Assembly: GCA_013396635.1 (NCBI GenBank)
Contig: WBMW01005298.1
Location: 124,001-188,000, forward strand
Source: Penelope pileata
Lineage: Eukaryota; Chordata; Aves; Galliformes; Cracidae
DNA: 64,000 nucleotides
Direction: 5' to 3'
Shown here: piece after piece, positions 25,041 to 37,101 of the stretch
How positions within the stretch are numbered: position 1 is the stretch's first letter
How the letters are laid out: each line of letters begins with the position of its first letter
The notes under the pieces: model-generated
The model's input: only the letters and a program-made list of their open reading frames with translations
Told to the model about the DNA's origin: nothing
The model's database searches: none
Program-made: the position numbers and the translations under genes

Positions 25041-26428
25041 TCCACCACGGTACCTGGCAGCGCAGCTCCCTGGTGTGTGTGGTCTCCTCACCACAGCCAG
25101 CTTCCCCCATGGCCCGTGTGTCCCCCCTCCCGTGCATGCACTTTGTGCTGCTCGCAGGGGAGAGAAACGGGGACCTGGCCCTGCTGGGATGGTCAGCCCA
25201 GGTGTCACCATCCACATTTTGTCCGATGGATCCCACAGCTGATTTTGTGCTGCAGATGACCGTATATCCCAATTTTCTGTGGAGATTTTTGGCAAGGAAT
25301 TCCCTGCATTTTTGGTTTGTGTAGAGGGGCAGTGTCTGTGCTGACTCTGTTGGAGGGATCTCTCCAGCTCTGCCCCCCATCCCTCCTCTGAAAAGAGTGC
25401 AGCAGCCCAGCCCTGGAGTGCTCCCTGCGCGCTCCCGCAGAGTCTGCTCCCAGCCTCTCACCCAGACCGAACCATTTTCTTTTTATTACTGTTGAAGGCT
25501 GCAGCCGTTTTTCAATTTTCTTTCATTTGCAGCAGGTACGAGCTCTATCTGCTTTTCTGTAATTGATTCCTGTTCTCATTTCTCTCCCACTGCCTTCAGA
25601 GCGGCTCCGCAGAGCTCTGTCAATGTCTGCAGCTGCTGGAGCTCTGCCTTCACAGCAGCTGCCCCTGCCTGGCTGCTGCAGCCCCCCAGGTGTCCCTGCT
25701 CCGGTGGCATTCGTGTGCCTTCACAGCGCCGTGCCCTGCTCCTGCATGGCTTCAGCCTTGGGAGCCTGCAAATGGCGGGGCTGGGCCTGAGGGGCTGGCG
25801 GCTGTCTGACATGGGATGGGTTTCTTGGTTTACCATCTGCTCACCTGCAGCTGCAGTCCCTCAGCGTGACCTTCTGCTTCTCTGGCTCTGGGGGGGCCGC
25901 CCCTCTGCGTCAAGGATCTGAGCAGGCTCCAAAGGAAGCGCTCACTGCCTCCCACAGGCCCTGTCCCCTCCCTTTTGGCACTGCTTCTGCTGTAGACCCC
26001 CTGATTTGGTCAAACCTCAGCTGTGCCTCCAGGGCCTCACGTCAGCGAGGGCTCAGAGAGCAGCACCGTCTGCCCGCCGGCGTTGGTCCCTGTTGCGGCA
26101 GCTGCAGCTTGGGACGATGCCTCCTGCTAACGCTTGGCTGCTTTGTAGCTTCGCGTAATCTCATCTCCCTCGATGCTGGGGGCAGCTGCAAGAGCAGAGG
26201 GAATCATCTCCTCAACATTTACAGAAAGGTTTTCTGCTTCTGCCCAACTGCGGAAGTCATCAAGAAAAGATTTTGTTTCTGTTAGACTGGGCAAGGAGTT
26301 TGTTAGGGGTTTATATGAAACTAAATTCACGTTTTCTCCTGGCAATGCTTTCTTTTTGGTAAACCTTCATGAAGCTGACATTACCTTCCCTTCCCCAGCA
26401 GCTTCCCATGTATCCCAAGCACAGTCTT
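25041..26428. other. Intergenic, GC-rich unique sequence
   Basis: No element or gene recognised. Open frames overlap on both strands without coding character. Confidence 0.5.
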
Positions 26429-26585
26429 AGCGTAGAATCACAGAATGGTTTGGGTTGGAAAGGTCCTTAAAGCCCACTCAGCCTCAACCTCTGCTGTGGG
26501 CAGGGCTGACACCCACCAGGCCAGGCTGCCCAGGGCCCACCCAACCTGGCCTTGATGGGACCCACAGCTCTCTGGGCAGCCTGTA
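26429..26585 (-). mobile_element. CR1 LINE 3'-end fragment
   Basis: agaatcacagaatggtttgg, gttggaaaggtccttaaagc, ccactcagcctcaacc and on to ggcccacccaacctggcctt and cagctctctgggcagcctgt: the antisense CR1 3' UTR and ORF2 end, about 155 bp, 5'-truncated. Confidence 0.92.
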
Positions 26586-27119
26586 GCAATTGACACTGAC
26601 TTGTCTTTGGTTTGGGTGACCCGCAGGCTGCCCTCCTCCCCTGCCCCAAGCTGGCTGTGCTTCCCCCCCTCAGCATGGGGAAGGTGACTCACAGTGCCTT
26701 TTCCAAAGCCCCTGAGCCCTGCAGACCCCCTGCCCCAGTGGCTCCTGGGCACTGGGGCTGCAGGGGCACAGATGGCTGCAGGGCCAGATGCATGTGGTTA
26801 CAAACAAGCTTTGCACAAACAGGTTCTATGTAAAAGAACGCTTGAGAGGTCTGCTTGCAATGAGCAACAGGCAATGCCTGAATGAATCTTTCAATGCTTG
26901 CAGGCTTGCTGGCGTGATTGAACCACCTGCAGAAGGTGCCAGCCCAGGATGCAGCTGCAGCTTTCTCAGGCTGGCTTCGTATCTCAGGTAATGAGATATC
27001 CTTGAACCAAAATGGCTGTTAGAAACCTGAAAAAAGAGCCAGGCTCAAACTGTTCACCTTGCAACAGGTTCTTAATGCCCACTGCCCTTCTGTGCACTGT
27101 TAGCAGTGGCTGGGTCCCC

Positions 27120-27203
27120 TGGGCTGCAGCTGGGTGGTAAGTGAGCTGCGCTGGGTGGTGGATGGGTGGCACTGAGTGGTGAATGGGCTGCACTGGATGG
27201 CAC
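27120..27203. repeat. Degenerate 21-bp minisatellite, about four units
   Basis: Four imperfect units built on ggctgcrctgggtggtrrrtg: near 27122, 27143, 27163 and 27184. On the minus strand the period shows as a seven-residue repeat with the pattern His-Pro-x-x-x-Ile-His. No sign of being translated. Confidence 0.7.
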
Positions 27204-28961
27204 CAGGGGACAAGGACAGTGTGAGCCCTGCCAGGGCCAGCGGGGCACACAGCTGCCTATGGGGCATGGCTTTCAGTGGTAGCTGGGGGCTAGCACCCTC
27301 CCAGATCTGCCCCTACCTCCTTAGCCAGGCTGAACGGAGGCGTTCCTTGTCTGATAACAGCCTGTGATGCACTCTCTTGATTAAAGGGACAGGACAACAC
27401 CGCCTGTAACTCCAGTTATTACCTCTGCTAGAGACATGAGAATTAGGAACTGGACTACAGGCTCTTTATTTGGTCTCTGGAGTGCTATGAGGACTGGGGA
27501 AGATCCTATTCCTATGAAACTCCATGCTGCTCATGGCTTCTCTTGGGACTGCAGCCTTGCAGGAGAGTGGCCTCGGGTCAGGGCAGTGGGCAGAACCGCA
27601 GTGTCTGTCCATGTCTAACAATGGGGCTGATCTCACTTCCCCATCAGATGAGTGCTTGACCTACCTGATCCTTATTTAGGTAAATAAATACAGTTATTTA
27701 GCACCTCTGGAGTTCCTCTTTGAGGTGGTTGCCCTGCGCCCATCGCTCTGGAGGACACCTCGATGGCTCTGCAGGGCAGGCTGCTGCTGCTTTGGCATGC
27801 CGTGGCACAGGGAACAGCTCTTGGACCCTGCAGCTCCACTCAGAGGGGCGTGGAGATGGCTGGAGAGCATCTACTGGTTGCAGAAAGTTGTCACTGGTTT
27901 GGCAGGCAGCTTTCTGCCCTCCAGACCGTTGGGGCCTCACCGCCACCCCAGGAAGCCAGCAGCTGTCTGTGCTGGCTCTCCAATGGAAATGAAAATACCT
28001 TCTGCCACAGGCAAGTTAACTTTTTTGCAGCGTTTCTTTTACATCTCTTTGGGATGATTTAGGTTTCTAGAAAGAGAAAGACATTTTGTATTTTGTAAGT
28101 ATGCAAAAGGGTGTCTAAGAGATGAAAGAACTGGTGCTCCTGGCAGGAATTTGTCAGGTGTATGGAACAGTTACATGGCTCTGTAATGCTGCATGCTGTA
28201 TAGAAATGGTCTTGTAATTGTCACATTTGTTTTTCTTTGTTTGCTCTTTCCCACTGACGATTTTCATGTATATGTAACAGTTTGGAAGCGACTTCTTTTT
28301 GGTTTACTGCAATGGCAGGACTCGGAGTTGGTAACCACCACGATGTCAGTGTTGATCAGCAGGTATGGGTTCATTTTGAACAACAGACACTATGGCTACT
28401 GAATGAGCAGCAATACATTGGCTAGAGTGCTTTAAAAACCATAATAACTTGGGTATAGTTTCTTCTTGGAAGAGAAGAACTGCCATCCAACAGCTAAGGC
28501 AATTCAATTCTAATTTGGATTTTAAAACACTTTTTAAGGCTGTATTTGAATAACAGTAATAGTTACGTATTCCTATGAAACTCCATTTTCTTGCCCAGGG
28601 TATAAATGTCCAATGTGCAATCTCAGAGTGAGCAATATGGATTCCCATGGCCAGAGTGTCTCAGTCTCAGTGTTGTATTACTCATACTCTGCTCCTGGTG
28701 TTGGTGGCACACAGACCACTCCTCGTACCTAGCTTTATAGAACTGCTGTATATAACCTGCTATAGCTTAACTGCATCAGTTTAAAAAAGCAATGACTATT
28801 TATTCTCAAGTAAATTTTAGTCCCTGATCAAAGTTGGAGTCTCCGTTTTACGTGTTAAATATTTATTCGAAGTGCAGATCACACATTTCTGGTGCTGTGC
28901 AGGGAATTTATGATAAAGCACTCTTCCACAGTGAAGACCAAAATGTCTCCTACCTACTTCA

Positions 28962-29069
28962 TTTTTTTCTTTTTTCTTTCTTTTTTCCCCCTCCCTTTCC
29001 CTCTGCATCTCCCTCTCCCTTTCCCTCATTTTTTCCCTTTTCCCCCTTATTCCTCGCCTCGCCTCCCCT
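28962..29069. repeat. Polypyrimidine tract, 108 bp
   Basis: Only six purines in 108 bases (at 29005, 29007, 29028, 29049, 29056 and 29061); the first 43 bases are pure T/C. T runs on the left, then CCCT-rich units. Confidence 0.9.
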
Positions 29070-30264
29070 GTATTTGTGTATCTGGAAACATTTCTATGTG
29101 CTGTTGAACTAGAGGCTTTAGACGATCTTATTTAGAAGAGAATTTCAAATATTTAGCCACTTCATACTGTCTTGTTAAATAGAGGTCTCAAATTTGCAAG
29201 AATTAGGGTAAGGGTCTTGTTCTGATTCTGCTGAAATTAATGCTGGCTCTCTGACTCTGAAGATGGAACCTTGAATGCATCCATAGGAACAATTTGTCAT
29301 CACAGGAGTGAAGCATCACCTTACTTCTTATGTATCAAAGCTTAGGAGTCACTGACCTTCTCCAGGAGGAGAACTGAGGCACATCGAGATTCTGATACTT
29401 ATCGTGTCGGTGGAAATTGAGAGAAAATCCCCTGAAATGACATTGGAGCAGTAAGCAACCTGAGAATGATGCCCATAATCTCTTTGTCCCTGTGCTGTAC
29501 ATGTTTTCTCTGTAGCCTAATTTGAGAACAAAATCTTAATTTGTTTGAGAAAACCAAAAGCGGACGCTGTAGTTAATTTATTTTGGGGGCACACGTGCTG
29601 ACGAGCTGGAGGAGGATGCTATCTCTGTCCTTGCACAAGGAGACAGATAGCACTGCAATGTATGCAAGAGCTGAACTGAGGCACAGAGGCTTGGAGTGGG
29701 ATGGCTCTCTGGATTCCTGCAAAGCACAGCAGGGAACAGCTCCCTGAGGGTGACTGAGATGCGTGGAGCAGTAGGATCTGAAGGTGGCAGGTATTTCATC
29801 AGCACGTTCCCACTGTGTCTACCTGCAGCATTGCCTACCACCCTGCATTTTCAGAGCAGAGCTCCTACACACAAGTGCCAATCCTGGTTCTTGGGATCTG
29901 GGCAAATTTCTGTGCTCAAACTATTTCTGTGCTCACAATCACCTTCACTCCCCCCTCCACTCTCTTCTCAGAGGATCACCTTCATCTGTAACCTCTGATT
30001 TATTTTTAGTTAATTTAAATCTGTGCACTGAGGACACTCTGCTAACTGGCTCTGAGATGGGGCTGAGCCACGTATGTGCTCCTGCTGGGACTTCCCTTGA
30101 TGGTCCTTCAGCAGGGAAGGTTCTAGGCAACTTGGCCGTTTCATCCTTTTGCTGACTTTCTGCATGTAAGTAAGTGATTTCTTTCCTCGTGTTTTGGACA
30201 CAGTGATGCCCATATTCATAGAGAATTACTGCAAGAGTGGAATTCAATCTGATCTGGTGAGTCC

Positions 30265-30525
30265 AGCTGCCTGGGTAGTAATACCTCCTGTTTCATGATG
30301 TTGGCCCACAACCTCAGAGGCAGATGGTGGTATGGCAGTAGAAGTTGAACCTTCCCACCAATGGTCCATTCCATTTTGTTGCCATGTGACAGATGGCAGC
30401 AGAGGGGCACTCTGACAAATTGGTGTCTGACATGGGAGTGTGAATGAAGCAAAGGGGTGAAATTTGTACCTGTTGTAGTTTCCATGGAAATAAATATGAG
30501 GCATTACTTTCAGAGCGACCTATGT
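30265..30525 (+). mobile_element. Galluhop/Mariner1_GG-like mariner, short deletion derivative
   Basis: About 260 bp: left part from the degenerate left end (gctgcctgggtagtaatacc) through ttggcccacaacctcagagg, gttgaaccttcccaccaatg and gtgacagatggcagcagagg, then directly to the right end (gtagtttccatggaaataaa, tgaggcattactttcagagc). The region between atttgtacc and tgttgtagtttcc, present in part in the 7212 copy, is gone. A non-autonomous, MITE-like derivative with a deletion different from that copy. Confidence 0.85.
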
Positions 30526-30967
30526 GGCACTTTAATGTGGATCTGGTTGAATTGAAATAACCAGGCATTTAGGAAAAGTAGTGTCAGAGCCTTTTTCAGA
30601 AGAAATATTGACAGAGAAGCATTCTGCCCATGTTGCAGGCAAGTCCCCGCTCCCACGAGCTGAGGGAACATCAGTGTGTACCAGGGCTGCCTGAGCATCG
30701 CTTCTGGGTCTGCCTGAGACCTCTGTACCTCAGACTGGCACCAGTGCTTGTGATCTTGGTGGGGTTTGACTGGTCAGCAGTGCCTGAACATGGATGTCTC
30801 TGGCAGTACTTGTGGAGCTGTGCCTCGAGCTTGGGTGGACCTTTCAGAGCTGCCCTTGTGTGAAACACAGGTGTTGTTCATGACTCAGCTGTGTACGTGT
30901 GTCTGTAAGTAACACAAGCAGAATTTGGTCCTTACTCTTCATTTTGTCAGTTGTTTAAGTCTCACTA
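30526..30967. other. Intergenic, nothing recognised
   Basis: Unique sequence between the mariner copy and the CR1 fragment; no gene or element seen. Confidence 0.5.
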
Positions 30968-31150
30968 CAGGGCCCCATCCAACCTGGCCTTGAATGCCTC
31001 CAGGCATGGGGCACCCACAGCTCTCTGGGCAGCTGTGCCAGTGCCTCACCACCCTCTGAGTGAAGAACTTCCTCCTAACATCTAATCTAAATCTCCCCTC
31101 TTTTAGTTTGAAACCATCCCCCCTTGTGCTGCCACTATCAGATCGTGTAA
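30968..31150 (-). mobile_element. CR1 LINE internal fragment
   Basis: ggccccatccaacctggcct, cagctctctgggcagctgtg, agtgcctcaccaccctctga, atctaatctaaatctcccct and on to ccccttgtgctgcc: antisense ORF2 C-terminus. The outermost 3' end (ggttggaagggacc and tail) is missing, so it is truncated on both sides. Confidence 0.9.
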
Positions 31151-34100
31151 ATCACATGCAATGGACGAATTCTGAGGCTGCACAAAGATCATGGTTCATG
31201 CCATGGATTGGGGCCTGCGTGCTCTCACCTCACTGTTACCTCTGCTTTGGATGAGGTTCATTGTCAGCCCTTGGTGGACACTGCACACAGGAGGGGCCTT
31301 GGGCATCCATGGGGCTCCTCAGCATGCTCTGCTGTCTCCTCAGAGCCAAGCAGGGCCTGTGCTAGGCTGCAGTGCTGTCATTGCAGTTCTTGCTGGGTTC
31401 GTTAAACACCTGGGTGGAAACACCTGAAATGGCTCAGTGACTTGGGAGAACAGCGGCCTGCCACAGGTATCCTGAAAGCCACCTGTCAGTGGGACTTTGG
31501 AGCTTTAGCTAAAGGGACGTGTTGGAATGTGTTGTCCTTCATGTTTAATGTGAAAAAAGTCAATGCACTTGGACTGATTGTACCCTTGGAAGGGAGCGCA
31601 GCCTCAAATGCAGAGCTGGAAAGAATGTTTCCTACCTCACCATCACGCTGGGCAACACCATTCATTTTCTGTCCCCAGTTTGCCTCCTGTTCCCTGTCTG
31701 GGCTGTCTTTAGGCTGTGAACACCTAAAGACTGAGGTTATTTGCTTGTTTGGGCAGGACCTCACTCAGTGGGACACGGATTTTGGCTGAAGTTTCCAGGT
31801 TCTACCATAGTAAGCATCCCTCTTTATCCTTCAGCTCCCAACACACTCTTTTTCTATACAAGCACCAAAAGAGATGGTAGTGGTTACTCTTATCTGCCAC
31901 ATGTGCCACGTGTTCACTTAGCTGGGTTTATGATATCCCAAGGATTGCACATGTAGAAGAGGTGACAGCTGTTTGACAAAAGGCCCAGCAATTAAATCCC
32001 CCACATTGCACCCTCTGTTTGGATAAAACAACATTAGCCTGCCAGGAAGCATAAAACAGCAAACTGTATAATTACACAGTTAATTGTTGCTAATGACCAG
32101 AGAAATTGGTAATCCATGTTAGCACAGAATCAGCTTCCTTGCTTATTTTGCTTCTGATGAAAAGAGAAAAAGTTGGAAAAAATATTGTCCCCAAATCTGT
32201 GGTCCAGTATTTGCCCTTAGCCCACTGGACAGCATGTTACATCATACCAAAAAGCCTCAGCTTGTGACCAGACATGCAGTATTTTAGGAAGTTTCAATAA
32301 CCCTTTTGTTCTTGCTTTGTTAGCTGCCAGGAGAAGAGGAATTCTCACAAAATGCTCCCCTTCCTCCCCCACCATTATTTTAAAACACCTTGACACAGGA
32401 GGGCGAATCACATCTCCCATGGTTGAAATGAGGAGCATGTGGGCTCTGGGAAAGGGACTGTTTTGAAATACATCCTTCGTATGTTCAAAAAGCCCAGCAG
32501 AGGAGGGTGGCAACATTTCCACTTATTAAAAACAGGCTGAAAAATAGAGCAGCAGAATTATTTTAAGTCTGTCTTACTGCAGTGCCTCTTTATCCATGAG
32601 GTGCGACATGAATACGGCTTGTCAGCTTGCTTTAGCTCTGCAGTGAATCCTTTTTGTCATTCTAAGGCCGGTAAATGATGATGGTTCTCTATTAGCAAAG
32701 TACCAAAGGTCTTTTTTAACCCACTTCATAGCGAGTCCTGCAGGCTACCGTTTGGGAAGAGCCCGTGCTGTAGTGTCTCATGTGAGCACTAATGCGATGG
32801 AATTAGTAGCTATGAGACGTGAATCTCAGGTTCACTCTGACTGTTGGCACAGCCCAGACAATGAAAGGATAGCTCTGATGAGGCAGTTAAACAAGGAGAG
32901 GTGCCTCAGAACAGCCCTTCCCTTCCAGCAACTCCTGTGAGTTTAGGGGCCCTTTGAAGACCATGCCAAACTCCTTTTTGCCTCAATACACCTCCATCAC
33001 ATTGACCTGCCATGAAAGCAGATGCAGGCAGCTGTAACAAGAGGAGTCCTGGGCTGTGTCACTGCACGGCTCTGCCATGGCTGAGGGATTGGGAGTGACC
33101 GAGCAGTCCCCAGCAGCTGGGTTTTGTACTCCTACTTTCTGCTCTCTGAGCCCGCTGGGATCTCCCTGCCTGGTGTGACGTGCTGCCTTTAGCAGAACCC
33201 TCAGGTGGTGCAGGGGAAGGAGCCACACTCGTGTGCCTTCCCGCAGGCTGTGGTCTCAGCTCCCGGTTTGATTCAGCCTGCCTGCAGGTCCCTGGTGCCC
33301 CTGGTGCTGCGGGGAGGCCGCCTGCTTCATGGCGTGCATGCCCGAGGGGAGAGGACGCACAGCTCCGTGCTGGTGGCTGCGCCGGGCACTCTGAGCACAC
33401 TCGTGGTGCCACTCGATCTGGCAACAGGAGCCGACTGCCCAGTGGGAAGGGTGGCATGCCAGCAGGGAGAAAAATAAGTGCAGAGAGTGCTTTGCAGAGG
33501 AGATCTCCAGCTCAGTGTCTCTCCATTCCTCTTTGTTACACTGAGTTATTTGCCTTGTTCTGGATACGAAATAAATTGCTCTTGTTCTCCTGCCTTACCC
33601 TGCATCCTGCACATCTTGCTGGGCAGTTTCTGGCAGGCTGAACAAATAAAGTGGGAAAAAGCGCCATAAAATCCCAAACAGATTTTTCAGCTGGCTCCAT
33701 TATGCCATTTGTGCCTGGCTGGGACTTGTTTCAGTGAGAGCATACCATGCTCCTCGGGCAGGGCTGGGCAGCACGGCCTCGCAGCAGAGTTCTGGGTGGG
33801 ATCCATGGAGGCCTTTGTGCCTGGGCACGGTCAGTTGAGTATGAGTCCTGCTTTACTCGATTTTCTGGCACAGCCAGCAGCTCATTCCAGGAAGATGTAG
33901 GGAACACATGCAGCTCTCAGGCCAGGCCTGCAGTAGGCTCAGCTGTAGACATCAATTGCAGCTGAATTGAACAGACAGAATGGGATGAAGAGACACCAGA
34001 GGCACTTCTGGGTGCAGCAAAGGGCCAGTCTGCAGTCACTCAGAGAATGATTGAAAACTTCAGATTCATCCAGTGAGTTCAGTGGCCAGAGAAGTTCTCT

Positions 34101-36947
34101 CTTTAAACCACAGGGCTCCCATGGATGATTATTTGCTGGGCTGAAGATTTTCCCTTAGGCCTTTAGGAATCCCCATGCAGTACAGAAATACACAGAAATT
34201 CACTCATGGCTTTCATGCTGACTATTGATTACTTTGTTTCCATAAATGCAAACACCCATGGTTTCCACAGGTGTTTTAGCAACTATCCCAGCTTTTCATC
34301 AAGAAGAATTCTGTTTGTCCTGACTTAGAAATGATCAGATGGCATGTTTTTAATGAAGGCATTTTTAATTATTGCAGTGTCCAGACTAGGATGGAAGAAG
34401 GTCTTAAAGTAATCTACAGAAGTAAATACATCAGGATTTCTCACCAGTTATTTACTGGATCGCGTGCAATAAATGTGATGAACACCTCCGCAAACGCAGC
34501 TTTAGCTTCCAGCTTGCTGTGTGGCCGTAAGTCACAGCAGGCTTTGCACTACATCTTTTGACCCAGATGCGGCAATGCACTCTGCAGAGTCTTTATAGAG
34601 TCATCCAGAATTCTATCGAAGTTAGGATATGCAAAATCAGGTTCACTGTCTGTAATTTATTTATAAAGAAACAAAAGTACGCTGGTCCAGCCCTAGCGCA
34701 AGCCAATAAATAAATAAACACCACTGACCTACTCCCTGTCCTAGAAAGCAACGATTCTAATCTGCACATGTGAAGGGGGGTGAGAGCAGTACACAGCATG
34801 GAGAGAAGATGAAGGAAAGCACATCATAACAGCGAGCAGTAGGGACGGCTCTGTGGTTTTGCTACCAAGTTGTATGGGCTTCAGCTCTTGGGGTGATGCA
34901 GAAACTAGTGGCTTTTGAGAAATCATCTGACAGAGGAGAGATTAAGAACTTCTTTCCTCCTTTTTGATTCTTGCAGTGTCATGGCAGATATGCTGATCTG
35001 TTTGTAAAAGATGCTTTGGCTGAAGGATCAGCCTTCTGATTCTCAGTATTACCCAGGAAGTCCTCTATTGCATGTTTCTGGTTAGCCTGGCGGGCCTCTC
35101 AGCCCCTAGTTATCAAGGCATGGATCTGTCACAGGCTGCAGCACCTTGGGGCACATCCTGTGCTGCAGAGACCTGGCTGCACCTGCCCAGCCAGCACAGG
35201 CCCAATTAGTCCCATGAGAGCTGAACAATGAGGCAGCATTTCCTTCTTCCAGCACTTTGACGGGAGACAGAAGCTGATGAAAACCCCAGTGGGAAGTGCT
35301 GACTGGCCTTGGGCTACATGACTAGCAAAGCCAGTGGCAGCTATGTTGATGAACAGGAGAAAAATAATATGTTAAGACAACAGGGCAGGAGGAGGGAGAG
35401 GGGGACGGTGTACACAGTGTCCAACACTGTGCAGGAGCTGAAGACTGAGGGTAAGGACCCCAGCGCACAGGGGCTGAGCTGCCAGCCGCAGACATGCACA
35501 CCGACTGCTCCGAGCTGTGTCCTGTGCCCAGCTCCGTGGTGCTGGCCTGGGCTGCACGAGGCTTGTGGGGCTGACACTGGTTTGTGGTGTAGCAAGAAGG
35601 GCTGCTATACCTCTCCTGGCAACTAAATAAATGTCAGATTGTACATCACTGAATGGTGAGGTTTGGTGCTTGTTCTCACCAGTTTTCCCCATAATGAGAA
35701 CATGCACATTGCTGAGAGACTGCTCAGTAGGCGCCCAGTCCAAGAGGATGCTGGTTTGGAGGCAGAAGGACATGTGCACCATAGTGTGAAGTGTTTTATG
35801 GCTGACTTTTAGCCACTGTGTCTTGGCTGCAGACTCCAGAGCCCCAGGTAAGGGACTCGGTCTCTGCGAGGTGTGCGGCTGTGTAGGGAGATGCAAGCAG
35901 CTGAGGAGAGCAGCAGGAGGCAGCACGCAGAGCAGGCAGCGGCTGTGCCGGTTAATAAAGGTCACTTCAGGTGGGGATGTGGTTTAAAGAATTTCCTTCT
36001 CCAGCACTTAGATCTCTTCAGAACTATGCAGGGCACCTCAGTGGTGTGGATTAACACCTGGTAGCTTTTCCTGAGGGTTAATACTGTCAAAAAAAGCAGC
36101 AGAGGTCAGGCCTTTATCTTACAATCCCATAGTGAGGACAAGAGAGATGCTCTCTCTGATATGCAGAAGACCACGGCAAAACTTCTCCTTGCCTGAAAAA
36201 GTTCAGTCCAGTTCTCTTTATCATCAAAGAAGAGATTTTTGCCCTATGCATGAAAAAAGTCATGGGATCAGAAAGCAAGCAAGTGAATGCATGCAGCTCT
36301 CCTGTTCTCACTTGAAAGATTTGTGTTCCAGCCTCTGCTACGTGAACAGCTTATAGCCTTAATCCAATGACTGCTTCACATTAACCACCCCGCGTATGCC
36401 CCTCTCAGCATCCCTGGCAGCTGGGGCCTTGCAGATAAGGCTTTCCCACTGGGAGATGGGAACTAGATTTGAATTTAATTAAATTTTACTGTACTTTGTT
36501 TGCAATGGCTTTATAGATTGAAAAAGAATAGTGTTTTTTCTATTTTAAAAAATCCTTATGCATTTAAAAATTATGGTCAAAGTTCTGTATTTCTGTACAC
36601 TTACCTCTCATTGCACTAAAACACATGCATTCACACAGGGTAGCAAGGACTGCACCTGGAGAAGCACCTGGGGAACACAGTGAGGTAAATCCATGCTGTA
36701 GCAGCTGGAATGGATTTTTATCAGCTATTTTTCAGGTATAATACATTTCTTCATTATATATTCTTCACCCCTTCTTTGTTCTCACATTTCTTCATTATAT
36801 ATTCTTCACCTCTTCTTTGTTCTCGGTAACAGAAGAGATAACTTTGATTCATTTTTCTAATGTTTTGTTTTATAAGCACCCATAGAAATAGCTTAATTCC
36901 TTCCACCTAGTTTTAGGTGTGACAGTTCTACCGCTTTTGTTTTTGAA
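31151..36947. other. Intergenic, unique sequence
   Basis: No gene supported. Contains the 41-bp tandem duplication at 36743-36824. At 32040-32110 an A/T-rich stretch (aattacacagttaattgttg) has the look of a possible regulatory element, but this cannot be shown from one genome. A 197-codon open frame at 35372-35965 (minus) is of chance length. Confidence 0.5.
36743..36824. repeat. 41-bp tandem duplication (two copies)
   Basis: Units 36743-36783 and 36784-36824 begin acatttcttcattatatatt and differ at a single base (c/t). Copy number 2. Confidence 0.95.
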
Positions 36948-37101
36948 CAGGCTGCCCAGGTGGAGTCACCATCCCTGGAGGTGTTTAAGAAACGTGGAGA
37001 TGTGGTACTAAGGGACACGGCTGTGGGCAATCTTGGTGGGAGGTGGATGGTTGGACTATATGATCTTAGCGGTCTTTTCCAACCTTAATGATTCTATTGT
37101 T
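36948..37101 (+). mobile_element. CR1 LINE 3'-end fragment
   Basis: ggctgcccaggtggagtcac (a few codons lost from the usual ggaggtggtggag), ccctggaggtgtttaagaaa, cgtggagatgtggtactaag, ggatggttggactatatgat and a short attctattg tail. About 150 bp. Confidence 0.92.

Larger units (their letters stand above)
26586..30264. other. Intergenic, unique sequence with simple repeats
   Basis: Holds the 21-bp minisatellite (27120-27203) and the polypyrimidine tract (28962-29069). No gene supported. Confidence 0.55.

Noticed and set aside
27508..28590. Shared 19-mer tattcctatgaaactccat at about 27508 and 28568 as possible element ends
   Set aside because: The flanks do not match beyond the 19 bases and there is no terminal motif, so this is probably coincidence.
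35372..35965. 197-codon minus-strand open frame
   Set aside because: No recognisable domain, no transcription signals, length near that expected by chance for this composition.
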